Source: Bacteroidota bacterium (GTDB lineage Bacteria > Bacteroidota > Ignavibacteria > Kapaibacteriales > UBA961). From it: a stretch of DNA of 64,000 nucleotides. The stretch lies in assembly GCA_018266765.1 (NCBI GenBank), contig JAFDZU010000001.1, forward strand, positions 1 through 64,000. The letters are read 5' to 3'. This document shows positions 37,571 through 46,115 of the stretch, piece after piece. Numbering within the stretch: position 1 is the stretch's first letter; each line of letters starts with the position of its first letter. Made by a program: the position numbers and the translations under genes. The notes beneath the pieces were generated by a model. The model had not been told where the DNA came from, ran no database searches, and worked only from the letters and a program-made list of their open reading frames with translations.

Positions 37571-37885
37571 ATGAATTCGTTATTATCCTTTGTTATTGCA
37601 CAAGCACCTGCGGCTGACCCTATTTCGAGTATGTTAACCACTATTCTTCCATTTGCAGCAATTATCCTCATATTTTATTTTATGATGATTCGGCCACAGC
37701 AGAAACGCCAAAAAGAAGTTAAATCAATGCTTGATGCAATGAAAAAAGGTGACAAAGTAATCACTTCATCAGGAATTCATGGTACAATCACCGATATTCA
37801 AGATAATGTAATCACTGTTCAAATAGCAGAAAACACACAAGTTAAATTTGAAAAAGTTGCAATTAGTACAGTTGTCAATAAATAA
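37571..37885 (+). CDS. yajC: Preprotein translocase subunit YajC
   Basis: 104 residues. A single membrane helix (about 23-42, [20 protein letters not shown]) is followed directly by the YajC signature [15 protein letters not shown] and a small beta domain ([14 protein letters not shown]). It forms the SecDF-YajC accessory complex of the Sec translocon. The start ATG is well placed and the next gene begins two bases after the stop. SecD and SecF are not in the window. Confidence 0.93.
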   Translation: MNSLLSFVIAQAPAADPISSMLTTILPFAAIILIFYFMMIRPQQKRQKEVKSMLDAMKKGDKVITSSGIHGTITDIQDNVITVQIAENTQVKFEKVAISTVVNK

Positions 37886-37887
37886 TT

Positions 37888-39096
37888 ATGGAAGTACGAT
37901 TTAATACAATTGAAGAAGCCGTTTCAGATTTAGCTGACGGAAAACTACTCATAGTCGTTGATGATGAAGATCGTGAAAATGAAGGTGACGTGGTTTGTGC
38001 TGCTGAACTGTGCACACCCGAAATGATAAATTTTATGGCAATGGAAGCACGTGGACTTATTTGTGTACCGATGCCACAAAGCCGCGCCCGAGAGCTTGAC
38101 CTTGAAGTGATGGTTCCTGCCAATACAGCCCTGCATCGTACACGATTTACTGTTTCTGTTGACTTTCTTCATGGTACAAGTACAGGCATTTCTTCATCTG
38201 ACCGTTCGGCAACTGTTCGTGCATTAGTAGATAGTAAAACAAAGCCGGAAGACCTCGGTCGCCCCGGACATATTTTTCCTTTGATTGCTGTCGAAGGTGG
38301 AGTTTTGCGGCGTGCCGGTCACACAGAAGCAATGGTTGATTTGTTAACATTAGCACATTTAACTCCTGTAGGTGTAATCTGTGAAATAATCAATGATGAC
38401 GGTAAAATGGCTCGACAAAAAGACTTGATGACCTTTGCTAAGAAACATTCTCTAAAAATTATCACAGTTAAAGACTTAATTGCGTATCGTTTGCAACAAA
38501 CAAAATTAGTTACTAACGTCGCAGAAGCCAAACTCCCTACTGAATTTGGAGAGTTTACTTTAAAAGTCTATCAAAATACTGTTGATGGCAAAGAACATGT
38601 CGCACTTGTCAAAGGTGTATGGAATCCCGGTGAACCTGTTCTCGTGCGAGTTCATTCTGAATGTTTAACCGGTGATGTATTTGGTTCGATGCGATGTGAT
38701 TGCGGTAGCCAGCTTCATGCAGCTATGCAAGCAATAAGTAAAGCAGGACGCGGGGTTTTACTTTATATGCGCCAAGAAGGGCGAGGTATTGGATTAGTTA
38801 ATAAAGTTAAAGCGTATTCGTTGCAAGAACAAGGACTTGATACGGTCGAAGCTAATTTACATCTCGGCTTTACTCCCGATCCAAGAGATTATGGAATCGG
38901 GGCTCAAATACTGGGAGATTTAGGAGTCACCAAAATGAGATTACTTACTAATAATCCCACAAAACGTGTTGGTCTCGAAAGCTACGGTTTAGAGGTTACC
39001 GAACGAGTACCAATTGAAATAGAACCTAATGAAATCAATCAACAATATATGAATACGAAGAAGATTAAAATGGGACATTTACTTGACCATTTGTAA
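37888..39096 (+). CDS. ribBA: Bifunctional 3,4-DHBP synthase / GTP cyclohydrolase II
   Basis: 402 residues. The N-terminal RibB domain (about 1-205) has [10 protein letters not shown] (metal site), [12 protein letters not shown] and RPGHIFPL. The C-terminal RibA domain (about 210-400) has the zinc Cys triad in [15 protein letters not shown] and [10 protein letters not shown]. It makes both pyrimidine and four-carbon riboflavin precursors. Both active sites look complete. It follows yajC by two bases, so the two are co-transcribed; a terminator closes the unit after its stop. No other rib gene is adjacent and no FMN riboswitch is visible in the short gap. Confidence 0.96.
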   Translation: MEVRFNTIEEAVSDLADGKLLIVVDDEDRENEGDVVCAAELCTPEMINFMAMEARGLICVPMPQSRARELDLEVMVPANTALHRTRFTVSVDFLHGTSTGISSSDRSATVRALVDSKTKPEDLGRPGHIFPLIAVEGGVLRRAGHTEAMVDLLTLAHLTPVGVICEIINDDGKMARQKDLMTFAKKHSLKIITVKDLIAYRLQQTKLVTNVAEAKLPTEFGEFTLKVYQNTVDGKEHVALVKGVWNPGEPVLVRVHSECLTGDVFGSMRCDCGSQLHAAMQAISKAGRGVLLYMRQEGRGIGLVNKVKAYSLQEQGLDTVEANLHLGFTPDPRDYGIGAQILGDLGVTKMRLLTNNPTKRVGLESYGLEVTERVPIEIEPNEINQQYMNTKKIKMGHLLDHL

Positions 39097-39184
39097 ATTA
39101 TTTGGTTATTATATTCTAATAACTTATTTTGCGATTAATAAGCATTTAAACATACCTTAAAAAGTACAATAAAACCCGAGAACG

Positions 39185-39218
39185 AACAAAGCTGTTATTC
39201 TGATGGCTTTGTTTTTTT
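39185..39218 (+). terminator. Intrinsic terminator after ribBA
   Basis: AACAAAGC (39185-39192) pairs with GCTTTGTT (39206-39213) with a 13-base loop. The final Ts continue into a run of seven to eight T. It lies 89 bases after the ribBA stop and before greA. Confidence 0.75.
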
Positions 39219-39273
39219 ATTGTCCAAAATTGAAATAAAAAATTATCATTAATATAGTTTAGAGGAAAATATC

Positions 39274-39756
39274 ATGGTTGCACCTATTTATATGACTAAA
39301 AAGGGATTGACGAAATTTGAAGATGAATTGCGGATGTTGAAGTCAAAAGGCAGGATTGAAATGGCTGAAAAAATTGCGTACGCCCGCTCACACGGAGATT
39401 TATCCGAAAATGCAGATTATGATGCAGCAAAGCATGAACAAGAATTACTGGAAATGAGAATTTCTCGGATAGAATCCGTTCTTTCAAAAGTTCAAGTTAT
39501 TGACCCGAATGATTTCCCAAATGATAAAGTGTATATACTCTCACTTGTCAAAATGAGAAATAAAAAAACCGGTGTAGAAATAGAATATTCTCTTGTAAGT
39601 GCAGAAGAAGCTGATTATCAAACAAATAGAATTGCTGTTACCTCCCCATTAGGCAAAGCAATGCTCGGGAAAAAAATTGGTGAGACAGTCACTACTAATG
39701 TTCCTGCCGGTGTCATAGAATACGAAGTTTTGGAAATCGGAAAATATCATGGTTAA
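39274..39756 (+). CDS. greA: Transcription elongation factor GreA
   Basis: 160 residues, typical for GreA. The N-terminal coiled-coil has LTKFEDELRMLKSKGR and EKIAYARSHGDLSENADYDAA, whose acidic tip (DLSENADY) reaches the RNA polymerase secondary channel. The C-terminal domain has SPLGKAMLGKKIGETV. It rescues backtracked polymerase by stimulating transcript cleavage. AGAGGA lies a few bases before the ATG at 39274. An isolated gene flanked by a terminator upstream and the sigma-factor operon downstream. Confidence 0.96.
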   Translation: MVAPIYMTKKGLTKFEDELRMLKSKGRIEMAEKIAYARSHGDLSENADYDAAKHEQELLEMRISRIESVLSKVQVIDPNDFPNDKVYILSLVKMRNKKTGVEIEYSLVSAEEADYQTNRIAVTSPLGKAMLGKKIGETVTTNVPAGVIEYEVLEIGKYHG

Positions 39757-39841
39757 TCGTTAAACCAATTGACTTTTGATTGCCTCTTATCTTTTGAAAA
39801 TTATAATTTGAAAATCAAATTACGTTTCAAAGGAATTGAAT

Positions 39842-40438
39842 ATGATGTACAGCATGGCTCTTGCATTGAACACAGACCAAGAAATCATCAACGAATATTG
39901 CTCCGGAGATTCAAATCGAGCAGCAACGTTGTTTGTTCGTAAACATCAAAAATTTGTGTATTCTGTAGCACTCCGATATCTACGTTCACATGATGATGCA
40001 GATGATGCCGCACAAGAAGTGTTTATTCGTGCACTTAAAAACCTACGATCGTTTCGAGGTGAAAGTAGCGTTCAGACATGGTTATATCGTATAACTATTA
40101 ATATATGTTCAAGCATAGTTCGTAAACGAAAATTTATTTCTTTTTTTACTCGCGACGACGGTTCCGAAATTGAATTGATATCAGACACAATTTCACCCCA
40201 ACAACACTTTGAAAACAAAGATTTTGAAAAACATTTTGAACAAATGTTGCTCCAACTTCCCGAAAAACAGAGAGAAACGTTTGCTCTTCGTTATTTCGAC
40301 GAATTAACCTATGAAGAAATATCCCTAATGCTTGGCACAAGTGTTGGAGGACTTAAAGCAAATTATTTTCAAGCAGTTCAAAAATTAGCTAAACTTCTCA
40401 AAAACAGTGAATTCATGAAAAATTGGGGGAAAGCATGA
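39842..40438 (+). CDS. ECF-type RNA polymerase sigma factor
   Basis: 198 residues with only sigma regions 2 and 4. Region 2 (about 20-95) has HDDADDAAQEVFIRALKNL and RGESSVQTWLYRI. Region 4 (about 125-185) has LPEKQRETFALRYFDELTYE and the helix-turn-helix EEISLMLGTSVGGLKANY. Extracytoplasmic-function sigmas are held by a cognate anti-sigma. Its stop overlaps the anti-sigma ATG (ATGA). The ATG at 39842 is preceded by AAAGGA; a TTG two codons earlier is less likely. The signal is unknown but its third cistron points to envelope stress. Confidence 0.92.
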   Translation: MMYSMALALNTDQEIINEYCSGDSNRAATLFVRKHQKFVYSVALRYLRSHDDADDAAQEVFIRALKNLRSFRGESSVQTWLYRITINICSSIVRKRKFISFFTRDDGSEIELISDTISPQQHFENKDFEKHFEQMLLQLPEKQRETFALRYFDELTYEEISLMLGTSVGGLKANYFQAVQKLAKLLKNSEFMKNWGKA

Positions 40439-41115
40439 CACCTATCCTAACTCATAAACAAGTTGAAGAAATGTTGCCGGATTATGCTTTTGGTAGATTG
40501 AATGCGGAAGATTCAATCGAATTTGAACGTTCAATTTCAGTGTATCCTGATTTATCACAAGAACTTCAAGACATTCATTCAGTTTTTTCAAAAGTTGAAC
40601 AAATGGATTTTAATTCAATTTTAGAAAATCGTACACGCAACATTTCTGTTCGGGTTCGGGAGCGTTTGGCTGTAAATAATACTCGAAATAATACGATTTT
40701 TAAAACTTTTCGATTAATTATTCCAACACTTGGTTTAGCTGCAATGGCACTATTTTTCTTCACAAGTGAGAATTCACCTTTTAATTCAATCAGAAGCAAA
40801 TCTCTTTCTACAACGAACATTCGACCTATTCAAGTTGTTAGTACATCTGATGTTGCTAGTATTTTTAGTGATGATATAAATGAAGGAGCATTACTTGCCG
40901 AATCCAGAGTTCATCAAAACAACAGTGTTATTGCATTTCCTTCTCAGGTTAGCACGACTCTCGACGAACTAATTGCAGATAATTTAAGTATATCAACCGA
41001 TGATTCAGACAATGACAATACAACACAAAAAGATATAAATTTAGATAATTTAAACGATTCAGAAATACAAAACTTACTCAATGAACTTAACTATGAAAAC
41101 CCTTCAAATTTATAA
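40435..41115 (+). CDS. Membrane anti-sigma factor
   Basis: 226 residues. The cytosolic N-terminal helical part has VEEMLPDYAFGRLNAEDSIE, which resembles the anti-sigma start of zinc-less ASD-type factors. A single membrane helix follows (about 85-105, IIPTLGLAAMALFFF), with a Ser/Thr/Asn-rich exterior tail ending DSEIQNLLNELNYENP. Its ATG overlaps the sigma stop, which indicates translational coupling and stoichiometric production. The zinc-binding HxxxCxxC of many anti-sigmas is absent. It overlaps the next gene by 23 bases. Confidence 0.75.
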   Translation: MTPILTHKQVEEMLPDYAFGRLNAEDSIEFERSISVYPDLSQELQDIHSVFSKVEQMDFNSILENRTRNISVRVRERLAVNNTRNNTIFKTFRLIIPTLGLAAMALFFFTSENSPFNSIRSKSLSTTNIRPIQVVSTSDVASIFSDDINEGALLAESRVHQNNSVIAFPSQVSTTLDELIADNLSISTDDSDNDNTTQKDINLDNLNDSEIQNLLNELNYENPSNL

Positions 41116-41584
41116 TATAAAAGCAATTATATTACTAGTTGGATTATTGGTTACTCCTCAATTAGTACATTCTCAAGGTTTTGATTTAGAAGATCGCCCA
41201 AAAGCAAAAGAGCGAATCGAACAACTAAAAAAGATTCGATTAATAGATATTTTGGATTTGGATGAAAACAGTGCAGAAAAGTTTTTTGCTCGATATAAAC
41301 AATATCAAAAAAAAGTAGAAGAATCACTTTCTAATCTACGTGAAGCAGTTGCCGATCTCGAAAACAGTGTCAGAAGTAAAACAAATAAAGACTATACACG
41401 CAAAGCCGATTTAGTAATTGATAAACAAGCTGAATTGGCAAATGCTATCAGTGAAAAACTTCGAGCAATGAAATCTATTTTAACAGAAGAACAATACGCG
41501 AAATTTATAGTGTTTGAAAGTAATTTTGCAGCTCAACTTCAAAAAATGATAATGGAACGCAAGCAACACAAGAAAAACGAATAA
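41093..41584 (+). CDS. Small helical periplasmic protein (CpxP/Spy-like)
   Basis: 163 residues from the ATG at 41093; the ATG at 41081 adds four residues. A signal peptide (about 1-28, ending LVHSQG) leads to a Lys/Glu-rich all-helical body with LTEEQYAKF and EKFFARYKQYQKKVEES. Such composition and the LTxEQ-type motif resemble Spy/CpxP periplasmic chaperones and regulators, although the sequence signature is weak. It starts inside the anti-sigma gene by 23 bases. As third cistron of an ECF operon it may sense or buffer envelope stress. Confidence 0.6.
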   Translation: MKTLQIYNIKAIILLVGLLVTPQLVHSQGFDLEDRPKAKERIEQLKKIRLIDILDLDENSAEKFFARYKQYQKKVEESLSNLREAVADLENSVRSKTNKDYTRKADLVIDKQAELANAISEKLRAMKSILTEEQYAKFIVFESNFAAQLQKMIMERKQHKKNE

Positions 41585-41694
41585 CGATATAACTTGTTAA
41601 ATTATATTGTATTATGAAAATATTATTTTATTTTTGAATGTGTTTTTTACTCTAATATTTAATAACCAATAGTTCATACAGCCACTCATTTTTG

Positions 41695-41702
41695 TAAATT
41701 TG
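41695..41702 (+). promoter_or_regulatory. Candidate -7 box (TAAATTTG) upstream of pcm
   Basis: TAAATTTG within TTTGTAAATTTG lies 47 bases before the TTG start of pcm. No -33 element is evident. This leader follows a 165-base gap after the sigma operon. Confidence 0.35.
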
Positions 41703-41749
41703 TACTTTAAAATTTTCAAAACTACATTTACAAATTTAGGATTTCTATT

Positions 41750-42403
41750 TTGAAGAAGACTTTCTTGAATGAACAACGTGCGAATTTAATTGAAAACCTC
41801 AGAGAACGCGGTATCACCAATGAATCCGTCCTAAGTGCAATGGCATCACTACCACGTGAAAAATTTGTTCATCCTGCTTTTACTCAAAGAGCTTATGAAG
41901 ATTCTGCTTTGCCAATTGCACAGCAACAAACCATATCTCAACCTTACACAGTTGCTTATATGACATCACTTTTACAGGTTAAACCTAATGATAAAATACT
42001 CGAAATTGGTACAGGAAGCGGTTATCAAGCTGCTGTCCTAGCCAAACTCGGTGCAAAAGTATATTCGATTGAACGAGAATTTGAATTGCACCGACAAGCC
42101 ACTAAAACATTACAAGAACTTGGCATAAATGTTCAAACTCGTTATGGAGATGGAACAATCGGTTGGAGGGAACACGCCCCTTATGATGGAATTATAGTCA
42201 CAGCCGGTGCACCGGATATTCCTAAAACTCTACTGATGCAATTATCAATCGGAGGAAAAATAGTTATTCCTTCCGGTAATAGAAATTCACAATCTTTATA
42301 TTTAATTACTCGCCAAAATGAAAGTGATTTCGATTCTGTTCAACTCCAAGAATTTAAGTTTGTTCCCCTAATAGGTCGCGAGGGCTGGCAGGAGGCAAAG
42401 TGA
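41750..42403 (+). CDS. pcm: Protein-L-isoaspartate O-methyltransferase
   Basis: 217 residues. Repairs isoaspartyl residues by SAM-dependent methylation. LPREKFVHPAFTQRAYEDS and QTISQPYTVAYMTSLL are PCMT signature segments. ILEIGTGSGYQAAVLAKLGA is SAM motif I, and YDGIIVTAGAPDIP the post-motif. The only suitable start is TTG at 41750, because no ATG occurs before residue 30. It ends four bases into miaA (GTGA overlap). Confidence 0.93.
   Translation: MKKTFLNEQRANLIENLRERGITNESVLSAMASLPREKFVHPAFTQRAYEDSALPIAQQQTISQPYTVAYMTSLLQVKPNDKILEIGTGSGYQAAVLAKLGAKVYSIEREFELHRQATKTLQELGINVQTRYGDGTIGWREHAPYDGIIVTAGAPDIPKTLLMQLSIGGKIVIPSGNRNSQSLYLITRQNESDFDSVQLQEFKFVPLIGREGWQEAK
42390..42402 (+). promoter_or_regulatory. 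Strong Shine-Dalgarno that decides the GTG start of miaA
   Basis: AGGAGG at 42390-42395 precedes GTG at 42400-42402 by four bases, inside the last codons of pcm. Such perfect sites are rare in this window, where many starts lack any, and it supports the GTG start. Confidence 0.6.
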
Positions 42404-43335
42404 ATAAACCACTTGCAATTGCTATTGTAGGACCAACTTGTTCGGGGAAAACAGAAGTATCTATCGAACTCTCCAAACTTCTAAATGCTGAAATCATCTC
42501 AGCAGATTCTCGTCAAATTTATCGTTACTTAACGATAGGAACAGCAAAACCATCACAATTGGAACTTCAGAAATGTCCACACCATTTTATAGATATTCTT
42601 AATCCTGATGAACCATTCAGTGCCGGTATGTTTGCTAATTCAGCACTCGGAGTTGTAAATGATATTTTTACTCGGAACAAAACTCCGATTATAGTCGGCG
42701 GGAGCGGATTATATATTTCAGCTTTGTGTGAAGGTATGTTTAATGAGCAATCAAATGCAAAAATTTTAATACATCGTAATGAATTGGAAAGAAGATTAAC
42801 ACTTGAAGGTAAAAGTTCACTATATAATGAATTAATAAAAATTGACCCGAATTCAGCTCAAAAATATAATGACCAAAATCCTCGTAGAATAATTCGAGCT
42901 TTGGAATATTATTATGCAAACGGAACTTTATTTTCTGAAGCTCATAGAAATAAATCATATCTTGAAATTCCATTTCAAACTTTGTATTTTGGAATTGAAT
43001 TAGAACGAACTCTTCTTTATAATAGAATAAATCAACGCTGTTTGGATATGTGGGAAAACGGATTGGTTGAAGAAACAAAAAAAATCCTGAATATGGGATA
43101 TTCCCCTCAACTCAACTCACTCAATACTGTCGGTTACAAAGAAGCTATCGCTTATATATCAAGTAAATATACCAAAGAACAAGCAATTGAAAAAATGCAA
43201 CAATCTACCAGAAATTATGCTAAAAGACAATTAACTTGGTTTCGAAAAGATTCTAATACTATTTGGCTTTCCGGTTCAGCAACTCAAATAGTTGAGAACA
43301 TTTATACTCACTTCTTAAAACTATTAAAGAATTAG
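42400..43335 (+). CDS. miaA: tRNA dimethylallyltransferase
   Basis: 311 residues. It prenylates A37 of tRNAs reading U-starting codons. The P-loop is GPTCSGKTEVSIELS; SADSRQIYRYLTIGTAKPS and GGSGLYISALCEGM are signature loops. The C-terminal part has KRQLTWFRKD, typical of MiaA. The start is GTG at 42400, overlapping the pcm stop (GTGA), and a good ribosome site precedes it. It is the last gene of the unit, followed by a bidirectional terminator. Tgt and MiaA, both anticodon-loop modifiers, lie within 6 kb. Confidence 0.96.
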   Translation: MNKPLAIAIVGPTCSGKTEVSIELSKLLNAEIISADSRQIYRYLTIGTAKPSQLELQKCPHHFIDILNPDEPFSAGMFANSALGVVNDIFTRNKTPIIVGGSGLYISALCEGMFNEQSNAKILIHRNELERRLTLEGKSSLYNELIKIDPNSAQKYNDQNPRRIIRALEYYYANGTLFSEAHRNKSYLEIPFQTLYFGIELERTLLYNRINQRCLDMWENGLVEETKKILNMGYSPQLNSLNTVGYKEAIAYISSKYTKEQAIEKMQQSTRNYAKRQLTWFRKDSNTIWLSGSATQIVENIYTHFLKLLKN

Positions 43336-43362
43336 GATTCAGATACTTAACGTACATAAAAT

Positions 43363-43398
43363 AGAATGCCCTATAAAATTACTTTCATAGGGCATTCT
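43363..43398. terminator. Bidirectional terminator between miaA and the OmpA gene
   Basis: AGAATGCCCTAT (43363-43374) and ATAGGGCATTCT (43387-43398) form a perfect 12-base stem with a 12-base loop between convergent genes. The flanks are AT-rich. Confidence 0.85.
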
Positions 43399-43418
43399 CT
43401 AATTATTACAGAAACTAA

Positions 43419-44597
43419 TTACTTGGTTCTTTTAAAATCAACACGGCGATTTCTTTGTTTATTCTCTGAAGTTGTATTTGGAACGAGTGGTTCATTCTCT
43501 CCCGCACCTCGAGTTGTCATTCGTGATTCATCAATACCTTTTGTTACCAGCCAAGTTTTAACGGCATTTGCTCTTCCAATAGAAAGACGCATATTCATAT
43601 CAGGATCTCCAACATTATCTGTATGTCCTGAAATTTCGAAAGTAATATCATTTAATACTTTAAATGCTTTAAGAGCAAATCCTAATATACGTTCAGATTT
43701 TTTGGTAATAGTGGAATCACCTGTATTAAATTCAATATTTCTAAGAGAAATTTTATCACCTACACCAACACTTAATATATCATCATCCGGATCCAAAGGA
43801 TTTCCACCAAGACGTACTTCTATTCCATCATTTACTCCACCATCATCTGTATCAGCAAGCATTGGGTTTGTTTTATACTTAAAAACCTCTTCACCATCTA
43901 ATAGACCATCTCCATCACTATCAGGATTATTTGGATCGGTACCGTATGTTACTTCGTCAATATCACTCAAACCATCTCCATCACTATCTTTTTCATAAGT
44001 TTTAATTTTATACATTACACCTAAACGTCCATGCCAATAAGCATCATTAACATCGTCATAAACCGGATTTAGATTATCGGTAGTTGATATATGAGAGTGA
44101 ATTGAAAAGTCGAAGACCCAATTGTCATCTTTTACAAAATATGTCAAACCCAATCCAATTGGAATTGATAGCGTTGTGCCACTTAGTTCAGCTTCTGCTG
44201 TTTTATTGAATGGAATTTCTTTTACATCATACATTGTTAATCCAACTCCTCCAGAAATGTAGGGCATAAAAGAAGTTGATGGAAATGGATAATATCTTAG
44301 TCTCAAATCAGGTGAAATATAACTTGTTTTATATTGAGAATACCCATTAAAGTTGGATGTTCCGTTTGAAGTATAATGAAAACTAAATTCTGGGCTTAAT
44401 CCCCCTCCAAGTCCATTATTTAACAATGCAATTAAACCAAATGAGGGGCCTAAATTACGATCTTTATCTAATGATTCATTAATACCTCTCGTTAATCCCA
44501 AAGTAACACCTACATTTAATGTTTTACCAGATTGACTAAATAAAGTACTACAACTAATTAAAAAAATGAGTATGTAAATTGTTTTGAAACGATTCAT
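43419..44597 (-). CDS. OmpA-family outer-membrane protein with thrombospondin type 3 repeats
   Basis: 392 residues. A signal peptide (about 1-24, CSTLFSQ) leads to a beta-barrel-like region (25-195) and about three calcium-binding repeats (205-275: DSDGDGLSDIDE, DSDGDGLLDGEE). A C-terminal OmpA domain (about 285-392) has FEISGHTDNVGDPDMN and KQRNRRVDFKR. The peptidoglycan-binding motif is intact. It shares its plan with the protein at 4922-6595 but has fewer repeats and a smaller barrel. A 175-base AT-rich gap upstream carries no recognisable element. Confidence 0.88.
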   Translation of the reverse strand: MNRFKTIYILIFLISCSTLFSQSGKTLNVGVTLGLTRGINESLDKDRNLGPSFGLIALLNNGLGGGLSPEFSFHYTSNGTSNFNGYSQYKTSYISPDLRLRYYPFPSTSFMPYISGGVGLTMYDVKEIPFNKTAEAELSGTTLSIPIGLGLTYFVKDDNWVFDFSIHSHISTTDNLNPVYDDVNDAYWHGRLGVMYKIKTYEKDSDGDGLSDIDEVTYGTDPNNPDSDGDGLLDGEEVFKYKTNPMLADTDDGGVNDGIEVRLGGNPLDPDDDILSVGVGDKISLRNIEFNTGDSTITKKSERILGFALKAFKVLNDITFEISGHTDNVGDPDMNMRLSIGRANAVKTWLVTKGIDESRMTTRGAGENEPLVPNTTSENKQRNRRVDFKRTK

Positions 44598-44772
44598 TGG
44601 ATTTTATTCTATAAAATTTAAAAAAGTATCTATAATTTATATACAGATATACTATAATTATCATACAATGGCATCATTATATCTAAGTAACAGATAAATA
44701 ACAATAGAGATATAACTTTTAAGCTATAGAATTTGCTTTGTATAAAAATTCAATAAATTAATATTTAAATTA

Positions 44773-46083
44773 TTAATTCACACGATTTTTAACTGGTCCA
44801 TTTTCAAGATTTAGTACACCTCTCGGGCAGACTGCAGAACAAATACCACAACCAACGCAAGAAGCACGCACAATGTTCTCACCGCGTTGTGCATACGAAC
44901 GAACATCTATACCCATTTCACAATACGTTGAACAATTACCACATGAAATACATTGACTGCCATTTGTCGTAATTCTGAAGCGTGAGAAATATTTTTGAAA
45001 AATCCCTAAAATTGCTGCTTGAGGACAACCGAACCGACACCACACTCTCGAACCCATAATTGGATAAAATCCAACTCCTACAACTCCAGAAAATGCAGCT
45101 CCAATTAAAAATCCATAGGTTCTTGAGAATCCTTGAGATAATGAACCAAGTAATTCTCCGTGATAATATGAATTTACCCATAATAATCCAGTTGTAACAG
45201 TAATAAACAATAATACGCAATGTATCATCCATCGTTCTATTTTCCATGCTTTGAGAGATTTATCAGAATTTTGGCGATATGGGTCACCTACTGTTTCGGC
45301 TAATCCTCCACAACCACATACAAACGAACAATACCAACGTTTTCCAAAAAAATACGTTAATATCGGCACACCAATTAGAGACATGATAACTCCCCAGAAT
45401 ACCATAAATTGAGGTAACACACCTTCGTGCGAAAGCAACCAATGAATGTCATTTGGAAATAAAACTCCTGTTTTCAAAGGCCAGAAATAACTAAAATAAT
45501 ATTCCGGTTGATTAAATGCTTCGAGAATATGAGGTAGTAAATACGCAAATACAAACTGAAAAAAAATAACGGAAAGTGTTCGTATAATCTGATAACGGCT
45601 ATGACGATACTTAAAGATCATTTTCAATCCCATCACTAGAATTGATAGAGTGTAGATTGTACCATAGAGAAACCAATGATTTGCTGCTTTTCCAGTCAAA
45701 GTAAAACTGATTGGGTTAGTTATTTTAATGATGTGAACAAGATACTCTGGAAACCAATATAATATTATATAAAATCCCGTGAGGAATACACCGGTCACCC
45801 ACGCTATTGCACCTCGATTTGATGCAGAACGAAAGAATACACCATTATTTTTGATTCCCGGAAAACCATCTTTACTACTTGGAATTATAAACAGAATTCC
45901 ACCAAGAGTTGTAACGCTTAATGTTGCAATTGAGTAGAACATTAAATGTGATTCAAATAGTCCGAATGAACCAATGAGTAATATCAATAATCCGATAGAA
46001 AACAAGGCAAGCCCAACTTTTTTTATCGGAGAATCATTAATCGAATGAGATGTTTGTGGAATTTCAATTTGGATAAGATTCAT
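44773..46083 (-). CDS. Polytopic 4Fe-4S membrane protein (NapH/CcoG-like polyferredoxin)
   Basis: 436 residues with about eight membrane helices (for instance 22-60, 100-125, 150-170, 185-205). RVWCRFGCPQAAILG and YCSFVCGCGGLAE provide membrane-side Cys motifs. A C-terminal 2x4Fe-4S ferredoxin has CISCGNCSTYCEMGID and CVGCGICSAVCPRG. Such NapH/CcoG/NosR-type proteins pass electrons across the membrane. It lies 32 bases downstream of the FAD oxidoreductase on the same strand, so the two may form one electron-transfer chain. The physiological partner and electron acceptor are not apparent. Confidence 0.82.
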   Translation of the reverse strand: MNLIQIEIPQTSHSINDSPIKKVGLALFSIGLLILLIGSFGLFESHLMFYSIATLSVTTLGGILFIIPSSKDGFPGIKNNGVFFRSASNRGAIAWVTGVFLTGFYIILYWFPEYLVHIIKITNPISFTLTGKAANHWFLYGTIYTLSILVMGLKMIFKYRHSRYQIIRTLSVIFFQFVFAYLLPHILEAFNQPEYYFSYFWPLKTGVLFPNDIHWLLSHEGVLPQFMVFWGVIMSLIGVPILTYFFGKRWYCSFVCGCGGLAETVGDPYRQNSDKSLKAWKIERWMIHCVLLFITVTTGLLWVNSYYHGELLGSLSQGFSRTYGFLIGAAFSGVVGVGFYPIMGSRVWCRFGCPQAAILGIFQKYFSRFRITTNGSQCISCGNCSTYCEMGIDVRSYAQRGENIVRASCVGCGICSAVCPRGVLNLENGPVKNRVN

Positions 46084-46115
46084 AATCTATTTCAAATGTA
46101 GTAAGTAATTACAAT

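Noticed and set aside
43366-43998. A 210-codon plus-strand frame across the OmpA gene at 43419-44597
   Set aside because: It is the antisense shadow of the calcium-repeat and OmpA coding region; its Ser/Pro-rich sequence has no family features.
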